Part shown: piece after piece, positions 4,928 through 12,416 of the stretch
Position numbering within the stretch: the first letter of the stretch is position 1
How the letters are laid out: each line of letters begins with the position of its first letter
NCBI GenBank assembly: GCA_022794295.1
Contig: JAAWEO010000005.1
Location: 1-29,832, forward strand
Direction of reading: 5' to 3'
Origin: Angelakisella sp.
GTDB lineage: Bacteria > Bacillota > Clostridia > Oscillospirales > Ruminococcaceae
DNA length: 29,832 nucleotides
Translations under genes and position numbers: made by a program
The notes under the pieces: generated by a model
Database searches by the model: none
Told to the model about the DNA's origin: nothing
Seen by the model: the letters and a program-made list of their open reading frames with translations, nothing else

Positions 4928-6682
4928 ATGGATATATATTACACCCGCCGGATCATGCGGGAGCAGCACCTTTCCATCTTTGATATGGAACTGGTCGTCA
5001 CCTACTATGCCCGTGTCTCCACAAAAACGGACGAACAGCAGAACTCCAAGGAAAACCAGATCACGCACTTTGAGGAATTTATCTCCCGGAACACCAAGTG
5101 GACCTTGGTAAGAGGTTATGTGGATGATGTTCGGGGCGAAAGCGCTGCCAATCGGGAAAACTTCCTGCGGATGGTGGAGGACGCCAAACGGGGAAAGTTT
5201 GACTACATCTTTACTAAGGAAACCTCCCGGTTCGGCCGTGACCTCATTGACTGTGTTTCCTACACCCGCGAGTTAATGAGTTACGGGGTCTGCGTCTACT
5301 TTGAATCAGACGGGATCAACACCATCGACCCCGACGCAGAATTGAAGCTGGGCCTTATGGCTACCCTGGCCCAGGAGGAGGTGCGAAAGCTCTCCGAACG
5401 GGTGAAGTTTGGCCATAAGCGGTCCATCCAAAGCAATCGCATCCTGGGGAACAACCGCATCTTTGGCTATCATTATGATAAAAACGGCCTCACCATCGAC
5501 GAGGAGGAGGCCGGGATGGTGCGGAAACTCTTTGAACTTTACGCCACCGACCAGTACAGCCTCAAGCAGCTGGAGGACATCATCTGGAAGATGGGCTATG
5601 TGGGCCGGGCTGGGACCAAGATCAGCCACCACACCTTCGCCAACATCATCAAAAACCCCAAGTACAAGGGGTATTACTGCGGCGGCAAGGTCCGCATCGA
5701 GGACTACCGCACCAAAAAGCAGCGGTTCCTCCCGGAAGAGGAGTGGCGGATGTTCAAGGACGAGACCGGCCAGCTGGTCCCCCAAATCGTCAGCGAGGAT
5801 CTGTGGGAGCGGGCCAACATCATCCTGGCCCGGCGCAGCAAGGCCATCACCGGCCACCGCTCTTCCTTAAAGAAGAACAGCCCCTTCACCGGGATGATCT
5901 TCTGCACGGTGGACGGTAAGCCCTACTGGCGCACCACCAACTCGGTGAAAAGCGGTATCGAGTATATGTGGCTTTGCAGTGAGAAGCGGCGGCACGGGAC
6001 CGGGGCCTGTCCCTCCTTCGCCATCTACGAGCGGGAATTGTACCAGCTACTGAACAGCGCCCTGCTGCCGAGGCTCCGGGACATCTCCCAGTCGGTAAAC
6101 GACTACCTGGAGTGTTACGCCCGCAGCGGTGGCTCCCAGGAGGGACAGCAGAAGATCCGGGAGTTGGAAAAGGCCATAGAAAAAATTGACAGCAAGAAGG
6201 AGCGGCTGCTGGACCTAAGCCTGGACGACAGCATCACCAAGGCGGAATTTGTAAAGCGAAACGACGCCTTGAACGCCCAGCTGGAGCCTTTGGAGGAAGA
6301 ACTGGAACGTCTTCGCCATCAGCAGGAAAAGGACCCTCTTATCTCCGATGTGGAGGACCTACGCCGGTATTTCTTAGGCTATTTGGAGGAACTGTCCGGG
6401 GAGGAGATCACCCTTACAGACACTATTATAAAGAAGCTGATCCAGCGGATCGAAGTGACCCCGGTAAACGAGCAGGAAATGGAACTGAACATCGTGTTGA
6501 AGACCCAGCAGGAGACCAGGGCGCTCTACCAAAGCGCGCCCCGGCGCACCGCCACCCGGAAGCGGGCAGAGCCTGGAATTGCCTACAAGGCGCAGTCCGG
6601 GCCCCCCCAGCCTATACTGCGTTCTGGGAACATGGGGAAGAAGATGATCGAGAGCTACGAGAGCTCCATGTCTGCCAAATAA
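4928..6682 (+). CDS. large serine recombinase (site-specific integrase/excisionase)
   Basis: This 584-residue protein starts at ATG 4928, behind GAAGGAGGAT. The resolvase domain spans about residues 22-170. It has the nucleophile Ser31 in YYARVSTKTDEQ, YVDDVRGESAANRENF, and FTKETSRFGRDLIDC, which carries the catalytic arginines. The recombinase domain (about 185-300) contains FGYHYDKNGLTIDEEEAGMV. A zinc-ribbon region (about 315-360) follows, and then a long coiled coil (about 395-480). In the zinc ribbon the first Cys pair is degenerate (FCTVDGKPYWR, one Cys), while later Cys residues remain (WLCSEKRRHG, GACPSF). It integrates or excises DNA between att sites. It has its own promoter and terminator and forms the right edge of the accessory region. 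Confidence 0.93.
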   Translation: MDIYYTRRIMREQHLSIFDMELVVTYYARVSTKTDEQQNSKENQITHFEEFISRNTKWTLVRGYVDDVRGESAANRENFLRMVEDAKRGKFDYIFTKETSRFGRDLIDCVSYTRELMSYGVCVYFESDGINTIDPDAELKLGLMATLAQEEVRKLSERVKFGHKRSIQSNRILGNNRIFGYHYDKNGLTIDEEEAGMVRKLFELYATDQYSLKQLEDIIWKMGYVGRAGTKISHHTFANIIKNPKYKGYYCGGKVRIEDYRTKKQRFLPEEEWRMFKDETGQLVPQIVSEDLWERANIILARRSKAITGHRSSLKKNSPFTGMIFCTVDGKPYWRTTNSVKSGIEYMWLCSEKRRHGTGACPSFAIYERELYQLLNSALLPRLRDISQSVNDYLECYARSGGSQEGQQKIRELEKAIEKIDSKKERLLDLSLDDSITKAEFVKRNDALNAQLEPLEEELERLRHQQEKDPLISDVEDLRRYFLGYLEELSGEEITLTDTIIKKLIQRIEVTPVNEQEMELNIVLKTQQETRALYQSAPRRTATRKRAEPGIAYKAQSGPPQPILRSGNMGKKMIESYESSMSAK

Positions 6683-6705
6683 CCATCTTCCTTTTTGAAG
6701 AAGCC

Positions 6706-6737
6706 AAAAGCGGGGGCTCTATGGCCTCCGCTTTTCT
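6706..6737. terminator. bidirectional terminator
   Basis: AAGCGGGGGC and GCCTCCGCTT form a stem with a TCTATG-type loop, flanked by A-rich sequence on the left and T-rich on the right. It can serve both the recombinase (+) and the CPBP protease gene (-). Confidence 0.75.
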
Positions 6738-6791
6738 TCTATTCCAGGGCTTGTCATACCATTCTGCCCGTTTTTCCACTGTCATTTTCCG

Positions 6792-7634
6792 CTATGACAA
6801 AATGGCCTTGCGCTGTGCCCGCAGGTAACAAAGAAGGACGATCACAAAGGATACCGTTTGGGCAATGGTCACCCTGACAACCATAAGCTCGTCGGCACCT
6901 GTTCCCGATACCACGTGGAGCAGATTGACAATGGTATTATTGACAAAATGGTCTCCCATTGCCAGATACAGGCCATTGGTTAGTCTTGTCATAAGCGCGA
7001 ATTTAAAGCCCACCAGGCTGGAAGTAACAACCAGCAGCACCGCACTGGCAAGAAACCCCTGATAGCCCATAATTCCGTCGTAGCAGCTTCTGGCCGGAGC
7101 CACAATGTGCCAAAGCCCAAACAACCCGGACGCGATCCCCGCAGATACCAGAAAGGAAAACCTCTTTTCCAGCATCCTTTGAAACAGCCCGCGGAATATG
7201 CCCTCCTCCATTATAACATTGATGCCATTCCCGGCAATACAAAGCGCAAAGAACAAAGGACCTGTCTGGCTGCCGATGGTGCCCTCCACCGAATATGCGC
7301 TTACATACAGGCTGATGGCTTTCAGGCCGCCCTGAGCCTGGACCATTATGATTTCCGCCGCGTATGCAGGGATAAATACAAGGAGACCAAAGGCAAGGCC
7401 ATTTCGCAGATCATGCCAGATCCTATCCCTTGTAAAACCGATTTCTCCCCACTGCAAACGGCCATATTTTACCGCCGCAAAAAGGATCCCGATCCCCATC
7501 AGCTTATGTACAAAGGCCTCTCCCAAAACGGTTTGATCTGTACGCAGGACGAAATATTCCCCCAGCCGGAAAACAAAGCACAGAAGGTAGAGAACGGCCA
7601 CACCAAATATCATTTGTTCTTTTTTGTCCCTCAA
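6792..7634 (-). CDS. CPBP-family intramembrane metalloprotease
   Basis: This 280-residue membrane protein has about eight helices and carries the three CPBP (CAAX protease/bacteriocin-processing) motifs. They are EEGIFR with Glu143, Glu144 and Arg148, the FGLWH motif with His176, and GDHFVNN with His229 and Asn233. Such proteins are predicted to cleave within the membrane; some process or resist bacteriocins. I take TTG 7634 as start because AAGGGG lies five bases upstream. The longer frame from GTG 7685 overlaps the -10 of a good promoter and would lie before the transcript start. ATG 7613 is an alternative without a ribosome site. It stands alone, with no bacteriocin genes visible next to it. 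Confidence 0.88.
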   Translation of the reverse strand: MRDKKEQMIFGVAVLYLLCFVFRLGEYFVLRTDQTVLGEAFVHKLMGIGILFAAVKYGRLQWGEIGFTRDRIWHDLRNGLAFGLLVFIPAYAAEIIMVQAQGGLKAISLYVSAYSVEGTIGSQTGPLFFALCIAGNGINVIMEEGIFRGLFQRMLEKRFSFLVSAGIASGLFGLWHIVAPARSCYDGIMGYQGFLASAVLLVVTSSLVGFKFALMTRLTNGLYLAMGDHFVNNTIVNLLHVVSGTGADELMVVRVTIAQTVSFVIVLLCYLRAQRKAILS

Positions 7635-7676
7635 AAAATCCCCTTCTTTACGTTCAACTGCATTGCCTCTTAGCTT

Positions 7677-7705
7677 ATTATACACAGACTCCCCAACAAG
7701 GTCAA
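7677..7705 (-). promoter_or_regulatory. promoter of the CPBP protease gene
   Basis: Read on the minus strand: TTGACC (7705-7700), a 17-bp spacer and a perfect TATAAT (7682-7677). The predicted start is near 7670, which excludes the upstream GTG start of the CPBP gene. Confidence 0.75.
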
Positions 7706-7861
7706 CGGTAGATATTCCAGCTTGGGACGGTTTCGCCCCGGAGCAAGGCAGTGCTTCTCCCGAATCAGGAATGACCGGCTGTGTTGCTTATTATGAAACC
7801 GAACGCCGGCCATATTGTGACCGTCTTTCTTTGCCAGATTCTTGAGGTTTTCAAAGCGTTA

Positions 7862-7943
7862 CCTCCTTCCTCTTATTCTCTTTTCTATTTTTTTTAATTC
7901 TTTTTATTTTTCTTCTCATTTTTACTGGATTTTTTCTTTTCCA
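7862..7943 (+). other. polypyrimidine tract upstream of the coiled-coil gene
   Basis: About 80 bases are almost entirely C/T, with T-runs of up to eight. A possible -10 TACAAT follows at 7949-7954, but no clear -35. I see no gene between 7706 and 7991. Confidence 0.5.
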
Positions 7944-7991
7944 GGTGCTACAATAGAACCACAAAATCCCAAATGAAAGGATCGATAAAGT

Positions 7992-8234
7992 ATGGAAGAA
8001 ACAAAAAAGCGCATCAGAAGGTCTGTGGAGGAGCGTGCCGCTGAGCTGGACAAAAAAATCCAGGCTCACAAGGACGCTATTAAAGCCCTGGAGGAAAAAA
8101 AGGCGGAGCTCTTCCGTCCCAAGAAGCGCCGGCGCAGCGATGCCGAGCTGGCCAAGGAGCTTTTCTCCAAGGCAAAAAAGGCCGGCATGTCCTCCCGGGA
8201 TATTGCCGAGAAGCTGGGCCTGGAGCTGGAGTAA
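7992..8234 (+). CDS. small coiled-coil protein of unknown function
   Basis: This 80-residue, highly charged protein starts at ATG 7992, with GAAAGGA about 12 bases before. Residues about 12-45 form a heptad helix (ERAAELDKKIQAHKDAIKAL). A basic patch KKRRRS follows, and then a second helical region, LFSKAKKAGMSSRDIAEKLG. That region resembles the first part of a helix-turn-helix. The basic charge and helix arrangement suggest nucleic-acid binding, but the family is not recognised. It is a single gene closed by a strong terminator. Confidence 0.75.
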   Translation: MEETKKRIRRSVEERAAELDKKIQAHKDAIKALEEKKAELFRPKKRRRSDAELAKELFSKAKKAGMSSRDIAEKLGLELE

Positions 8235-8251
8235 TCGTTACCCTGACAGCA

Positions 8252-8292
8252 GAAAAAAGCATCCCCTGGCTAAGCCGGAGGGATGCTTTTTC
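8252..8292. terminator. bidirectional terminator between convergent genes
   Basis: AAAAAAGCATCCC... pairs with ...GGGATGCTTTTT (arms about 8253-8266 and 8279-8291). The A-run on one side and T-run on the other allow use from both strands. Confidence 0.9.
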
Positions 8293-8308
8293 ATTTGACC
8301 TGCAATCA

Positions 8309-9157
8309 TCACAGCTTTTTTCTTACCGGAATCCATACCTCGTACTGCGCGTTCTGTGGATCCGGGTTCAGGTAGACCTCAATATCCGGCGCGTTGGCGT
8401 ACTCGTATCCGGAAGCTGGCAGCCATTCTGTAATAATACGCTGCTCCAGCTCTTGAATCGACTGACCTCTGCCTGACCCGGTAAAAATTGCCCAGGTGGA
8501 TGCAGGAACCATGTATTCTTCCAGTTCACTGCAATTTTTTGTGCTGGATACCGCAATAAAATATTTCCACTGCTCCTCGTCATTGCACACACTTACGCCC
8601 AATAAGCCCATTGGAGGGGCGTCCATCATGCTGCCCAGCCTCTCGATGGTTCCATTCATCGCCGCATCCTGCCACATTTGGGGAACGGCCGCAAGGTTTT
8701 GCTCTGTTTCTTTGTGCAGTGGCGCAGAAATCCCCATAATTCGAAAAGCTTCCTTGGTTTCGATTCGATAATTCATTTCTTCCGCTCCTTTCACGGCAAC
8801 TGTAAATGCAATGGGGGGAAATGACTTCACAGATACCCCCTCATTTTTTACTGCTGATGGAACAACACCATGAATGCTTTGGAACGCCCTGTTAAAGGCG
8901 GTCGGGGAGCTGTAGCCATATTTTTCCGCAACATCAATAATCTTTGTATGGCTGCCTTGTAAATCCACAGCCGCCAATGACATTCTTCTTCTTCGGATAT
9001 ATTCTGTCAGCGTAATACCTGCCATATAGGTGAACATCCTCTGATAGTGATAGGCAGAACAGCAAGCAATCCGTCCAAGCTTTTCATAATCGATTTCGCT
9101 TGTCAGATGCTCTTCTATATAACGGATACTTTGGTTCAATCTTTCCACCCATTCCAT
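8309..9157 (-). CDS. AraC-family regulator with GyrI-like effector-binding domain
   Basis: This 282-residue protein starts at the ATG ending at 9157, behind GGAGGT. The N-terminal AraC DNA-binding domain has two helix-turn-helices. The first is at about residues 24-45, EKLGRIACCSAYHYQRMF. The second is at about 72-95, KIIDVAEKYGYSSPTAFNRA. Residues about 115-282 form a GyrI-like/SOUL ligand-binding domain, recognisable from MNYRIETKEAFRIMGIS and the end DIEVYLNPDPQNAQYEVWIPV. This is the Rob/BltR-like architecture that senses small hydrophobic or cationic compounds. No target gene is adjacent; it may act on distant drug-resistance genes. Confidence 0.92.
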   Translation of the reverse strand: MEWVERLNQSIRYIEEHLTSEIDYEKLGRIACCSAYHYQRMFTYMAGITLTEYIRRRRMSLAAVDLQGSHTKIIDVAEKYGYSSPTAFNRAFQSIHGVVPSAVKNEGVSVKSFPPIAFTVAVKGAEEMNYRIETKEAFRIMGISAPLHKETEQNLAAVPQMWQDAAMNGTIERLGSMMDAPPMGLLGVSVCNDEEQWKYFIAVSSTKNCSELEEYMVPASTWAIFTGSGRGQSIQELEQRIITEWLPASGYEYANAPDIEVYLNPDPQNAQYEVWIPVRKKL

Positions 9158-9245
9158 TGTGCTACCTCCATTATCACCATGGCTTACTGTTCTCTATTAT
9201 GCTATTATAAAGCATTTGAATAAAAATTTCCTCTCAATGCCTGCA

Positions 9246-9300
9246 CAAAAAAAGAGAGCTTGGAAGGGCCCGGGGCTGTGAACAGCTCCGGGCTCTTCCG
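9246..9300 (-). terminator. terminator of the SMI1/KNR4 gene
   Basis: On the minus strand GGAAGAGCCCGGAGCTGTTC pairs with CAGCCCCGGGCCCTTCC, and a T7 tract follows a short AAGCTCTC spacer. The hairpin occupies about 9256-9300. Confidence 0.7.
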
Positions 9301-9317
9301 GTTCAATCAAAAATATA

Positions 9318-10007
9318 TCAATGGAAATCATCCTGTTCCAGCTCTTCCCGGGTAGGAAACCTTGCCTCGTCTTCGTCAAGGTAGTCGCCGGTGCATGCAA
9401 AACGCAGGAAGTCCTGAAAGTTCCTACAAATGTAGAGGCACCGGGATTCCATATATTCCCGCACCTCCGATTTGCTGTCCCAGTTTACACCATCGAAAAG
9501 CATCATATCGTATACGCCTTCCTCGTGTATGGTGACGATGCCGCCATTGACCAGGTCCAGATAGGTCAAATATCCCCACACATTCCCCAGATAAAGAAAC
9601 CCAGCCTCTAAAAAGCAGGGGCACCCTTCCTCTGTCCGCTGCCTTTTCCGGAGCTTTTCCAAAAAGTCCCCGCCGCTGTTTCCCCTGATATTTTCCCATT
9701 CAAACTGAACTGTGGGGCCAATGTCAAAGTCGGGACGGGGGATGTAGCCGTTCAGCTCCCGGGAAAAGGTTTTTTCCCACGAATTGGCAAAGGAATCGCC
9801 GCAGAAGGAAACCAGCACCGTGGTGACCCCATCCGGCATCTGGCCACTTAACAGAAATTCCCGATAGGGCGCCGGGAGCGGATATCCAAGGCCATTCTCG
9901 ATCTCGGACAGGTCCTCCTCCGTCAAAAGGGATGGCTCCGGCGGCCCCTGCCACAGTTGGGGCTCACGCTCCCGCAGGATGTCCAGATACTGTTTTGCTG
10001 GTGTCAT
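9318..10007 (-). CDS. SMI1/KNR4-family protein
   Basis: This 229-residue protein starts at the ATG ending at 10007, preceded by AAAAAGGAGGA. An upstream extension of the frame is not supported because a promoter overlaps it. Residues about 28-62 give the family's start: LTEEDLSEIENGLGYPLPAP, then YREFLLSGQMPDG. Later come FLYLGNVWGYLTYLDL and a Trp/Asp-rich centre. SUKH/SMI1 proteins often act as immunity proteins against contact-dependent or polymorphic toxins, but others have unrelated roles. No toxin gene is adjacent, so the role stays open. The Asp/Glu-rich end (DYLDEDEARFPTREELEQDD) is notable. Confidence 0.85.
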   Translation of the reverse strand: MTPAKQYLDILREREPQLWQGPPEPSLLTEEDLSEIENGLGYPLPAPYREFLLSGQMPDGVTTVLVSFCGDSFANSWEKTFSRELNGYIPRPDFDIGPTVQFEWENIRGNSGGDFLEKLRKRQRTEEGCPCFLEAGFLYLGNVWGYLTYLDLVNGGIVTIHEEGVYDMMLFDGVNWDSKSEVREYMESRCLYICRNFQDFLRFACTGDYLDEDEARFPTREELEQDDFH

Positions 10008-10043
10008 ATGGATTTCCTCCTTTTTGTTTGGATATTTTCTTTC

Positions 10044-10072
10044 AGTATAAAGCAATCCTCCGGAAAAGGCAA
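10044..10072 (-). promoter_or_regulatory. promoter of the SMI1/KNR4 gene
   Basis: On the minus strand TTGCCT (10072-10067), a 17-bp spacer and TATACT (10049-10044). Confidence 0.6.
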
Positions 10073-10147
10073 CGGCTATGAAAGAGCAGGACGGGTGTGC
10101 TTGGGGGGCTGCCATACTGGTGTCTCTCAGTCCTTTGGACACCGGGT

Positions 10148-10237
10148 CTCCAGACAGTCACTAGGATTCTATACAAAGGTAAGGCCCCCTCTTTTGAGGG
10201 GGGCCGGGCAGGGATTGGCCTCGGCGGCCACGCCGTG
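10148..10237. repeat. 90-bp direct repeat, copy 1
   Basis: It starts CTCCAGACAGTCACTAGG, contains a strong GGCCCCCTC/GAGGGGGGCC hairpin, and ends at GCCACGCCGTG. Copy 2 at 10267-10355 is near-identical, differing at a few bases. The opening motif also occurs at 21.4 and 29.6 kb. Confidence 0.9.
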
Positions 10238-10266
10238 TCAGGGTAAAACGCTTTGGATGCTTAAGA

Positions 10267-10355
10267 CTCCAGGCAGTCACTAGGATTTTACACAAAGGTA
10301 AGGCCCCCTCTTTTGAGGGGGCCGGGTAGGGATTGGCCTCGGCGGCCACGCCGTG
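10267..10355. repeat. 90-bp direct repeat, copy 2, abutting tRNA-Ala
   Basis: It starts CTCCAGGCAGTCACTAGG, has the same hairpin, and ends GCCACGCCGTG. Its last two bases overlap the encoded CCA end of tRNA-Ala. Confidence 0.9.
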
Positions 10356-10429
10356 GTGGACCCGAAGGGATTCGAACCCTCGGTCTCTGCGATGCGAACG
10401 CAGCGCTTTCCCAGCTAAGCTACGGGCCC
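10354..10429 (-). tRNA. tRNA-Ala (anticodon CGC)
   Basis: On the minus strand the gene begins GGGCCCGTAGCTTAGC, has the anticodon arm CTGCG-TTCGCAT-CGCAG (anticodon CGC), a T-arm GAGGGTTCGAATCCCTT, and an encoded CCA. Its 76 bases form the full cloverleaf. It decodes GCG alanine codons. Confidence 0.93.
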
Positions 10430-10479
10430 GTTTATTTTAGACTTCGGAAGGCCTTGCTTCCGTAAAGGAACTCTTAGGG

Positions 10480-10506
10480 AAAGGGACACGCATTGCGTGT
10501 CCCTTT
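10480..10506 (-). terminator. perfect 12-bp hairpin between the tRNA genes
   Basis: AAAGGGACACGC (10480-10491) is the exact reverse complement of GCGTGTCCCTTT (10495-10506), with an ATT loop. It follows tRNA-Arg on the minus strand and probably ends its transcript, although the T-run is only three long. Confidence 0.6.
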
Positions 10507-10508
10507 CT

Positions 10509-10585
10509 TGGTGCGCCCGGAGGGACTCGAACCCCCGACCTACTGGTTCGTAGCCAGTCACTCTATCCAGCTGAGCTACGAGCGC
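10509..10585 (-). tRNA. tRNA-Arg (anticodon ACG)
   Basis: On the minus strand it begins GCGCTCGTAGCTCAGC. The anticodon arm is ACTGG-CTACGAA-CCAGT (anticodon ACG, read as ICG after deamination). The T-arm is GGGGGTTCGAGTCCCTC, with an encoded CCA. It is 77 bases long. Confidence 0.94.
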
Positions 10586-10752
10586 ATAGCTGTCTTTCAA
10601 ACAGCTTACTTATTTTAGCATGGACAACCCCGGAAGTCAATAGGCTTTTTCCGAAAAAAGAGAATTTTTTCCCCTTTGTGTCAAACACCTGAAGGGCTGC
10701 CCCAAAATAACTGCCGAAAACCAGCCTGCCTGGCCCATGCTGCCGCCATTTT

Positions 10753-11313
10753 TCAGTGCATCGTATGCTCCAAAAAAATTTTCACGCCAATAAGGACCAG
10801 AATCATCCCCCCCAGGAGCTGGGCCCTCGTGCCAAGGGCGGGGCCGCAGCTTCTTCCCAGCCAAAGACCCATCAGGGTGCAGCAGAAGGTCACCATAGCG
10901 ATCACGGCGGCTGCAAAAAGGATCGGGGCCCCCAGTGCAGCCAGGCTGACCCCCACCGCCAGGGCGTCAATGCTGGTGGCGACCCCCTGGAGGAAAAGAT
11001 CCTTCCAGCGGAACACCGGAGCGGCCGGCACTTCCCCGCTGCCGCCTGTGAAGCCCTCCCAAAGCATCCTTCCCCCAAGGTATCCCAGCAGAAGCAGGGC
11101 TATGATGTGATCCGCCCGGGCCATGTAGGAAAGAAAGCGGCTCCCGGCCAGATACCCCGCCAGGGGCATCAGACCCTGGAAGCCTCCGAACACCGCAGCA
11201 GTTGCCAGCTGCTCCCGGCGGGGGACCCTGCGGCTGATGCCGTTGGAAACCGCTACAGCACAGGCATCCATGGACAGGCCCACCGCCAGAATAAAAAGCT
11301 CCCACATCCCCAT
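10753..11313 (-). CDS. mntP: manganese efflux pump MntP
   Basis: This 186-residue protein with six transmembrane helices is arranged as two similar halves. Each half carries the family's conserved Asp motif: LSMDACAVAVSNG near residue 16 and ATSIDALAVGVS in the second half. These line the Mn2+ path and export excess manganese across the membrane. I take the ATG ending at 11313, with GGGGGAGG six bases before; a TTG two codons earlier would touch the ribosome site. No yybP-ykoY (manganese) riboswitch is recognisable upstream. It appears to be a single gene, convergent with nothing, with the tRNA genes downstream. Confidence 0.93.
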   Translation of the reverse strand: MGMWELFILAVGLSMDACAVAVSNGISRRVPRREQLATAAVFGGFQGLMPLAGYLAGSRFLSYMARADHIIALLLLGYLGGRMLWEGFTGGSGEVPAAPVFRWKDLFLQGVATSIDALAVGVSLAALGAPILFAAAVIAMVTFCCTLMGLWLGRSCGPALGTRAQLLGGMILVLIGVKIFLEHTMH

Positions 11314-11555
11314 AAACAACCTCCCCCTTCCCTCTGTATATATCCAGGAGGGCGGAAAGAAATGACTAAAACCGCCGGCTTGTCAGGCTCCAACCGTAAT
11401 TTAACAATTTATTCACGCTTTTTCGGGACCTGTGATGTAAAATTACTATATCATAGACAAAGGCTAAAAGGGCGTACCCCTGGCCGCCATGGAAACGGGT
11501 GTGCCGGATGCCGCTGCCTTCGAATACGGAAAAACGAAGAAAAGGGTGTGGGGGG

Positions 11556-12416
11556 TTGTTCGGATATATCAGGCCGGTGGAACCCCAGCTCCGGGTATGT
11601 GAGCTGAACACCTACAAGGCGGTGTACTGCGGCCTCTGCCGGCAGCTGGGGCGGTCCTTCGGGCTTCTGGCCCGGTTCACCCTCAGCTACGACACCACCT
11701 TTCTGGCTCTGCTGGGGATGGGCATCGGGGCCGGGGATCCGGAAATGGCCCCCGGGCGGTGCCCCTTTCACCCCCTGCGGAAAATGCCCCTTTGCGGCGG
11801 CACCCCTGCCCTGGCCTTTTCTGCTGACATGGCGGCGCTGGTCCTGTGGTGGAAGCTCCGGGACGACCTGGCCGACGAGGGCATTGGAAAACGGCTTTTG
11901 GCCCGGCTGGGGCTGTTTCTCACCAAGGGGGCCTACCGGAAGGCGGCGGCCCGGCACCGGTCCCTGGACGAGGCTTTCCGGCGGATGACCGAAAACCAGC
12001 AGGCCCTGGAGTCCCGTTCCTGCTCCAATGTGGACGAGGCTGCCGAGCCCACTGCCGCCGCCCTATCCGCCGTTTTTGCCGCCCTGGGGCAGGAGGAAAA
12101 GCAGCAGCGGGTGCTGGGGCGGCTGGGGTACCTTTTGGGGCGGTTTGCCTACCTGGCGGACGCCCTGGATGACCTGGCGGAGGACCGGTGCAAGGGTCGG
12201 TACAACCCCTTCCTGCTGGCCCACGCCGGGACGGAGCCGGAGGAGCTCCGCCGGCAGTGCCTTTCCTCCCTTTACCTTACCATTGGGGAAACGGAGCTGA
12301 CCTACCGCCTGCTGGAGGTGCGGCGCTTCGGCCCTATCCTGGAAAATATTCTTACGCTTGGTCTTATGTCCCAGGCGGACCGTCTGGCGAAAAAAGGAGT
12401 TGAGAAGGATGGCTGA
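11556..12416 (+). CDS. DUF5685-family protein with squalene/phytoene-synthase-like motifs
   Basis: This 286-residue, mainly helical protein starts at the rare codon TTG 11556 (FGYIRPVEPQLRVCELNTYK follows), behind AAAGGG. That beginning matches DUF5685 proteins; a GTG at 11499 has no ribosome site. Cys25 and Cys28 (YCGLC), Cys69 and Cys80 could bind a metal. Two Asp-rich motifs are striking. The first is LRDDLADE (Asp103, Asp104, Asp107). The second is LDDLAEDRCKGRYNP (Asp205, Asp206, Glu209, Asp210), which resembles the second motif of squalene/phytoene synthases (form DxxEDxxxGRxxxP). Its enzymatic role is not established. The end overlaps the J-domain gene by 8 bases, so the two are co-translated. 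Confidence 0.8.
   Translation: MFGYIRPVEPQLRVCELNTYKAVYCGLCRQLGRSFGLLARFTLSYDTTFLALLGMGIGAGDPEMAPGRCPFHPLRKMPLCGGTPALAFSADMAALVLWWKLRDDLADEGIGKRLLARLGLFLTKGAYRKAAARHRSLDEAFRRMTENQQALESRSCSNVDEAAEPTAAALSAVFAALGQEEKQQRVLGRLGYLLGRFAYLADALDDLAEDRCKGRYNPFLLAHAGTEPEELRRQCLSSLYLTIGETELTYRLLEVRRFGPILENILTLGLMSQADRLAKKGVEKDG

Larger units (their letters stand above)
1..6740. mobile_element. mosaic accessory region with serine-recombinase element(s)
   Basis: This stretch is bounded on the right by a complete large serine recombinase and its terminator, and enters the window inside another recombinase of the same class. Between them lie an XRE repressor, a sigma-like HTH protein, frameshifted small genes and hairpin-rich relics. 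Much of it (about 450-3400) is visibly AT-richer than the chromosome that follows. The left boundary is outside the window and no attachment site could be identified. The B12 uptake unit at 3.0-4.4 kb may be cargo or resident chromosome. The extent given is therefore approximate. Confidence 0.55.

Noticed and set aside
7635..7685. GTG start 17 codons upstream for the CPBP protease
   Set aside because: It overlaps the -10 box of a well-formed promoter (TTGACC-17-TATAAT), so it lies before the transcript start.
7851..8069. 72-codon minus-strand frame over the polypyrimidine tract
   Set aside because: Its Lys/Arg run is just the complement of the pyrimidine tract; no ribosome site.
11314..11360. 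yybP-ykoY (manganese) riboswitch upstream of mntP
   Set aside because: Expected by function, but no matching conserved sequence is present in the short upstream region.
11400..11555. Possible cyclic-di-GMP or other riboswitch before the DUF5685 gene
   Set aside because: The segment near 11455-11515 has some stems, but the conserved words of GEMM-I and other classes I know are missing.
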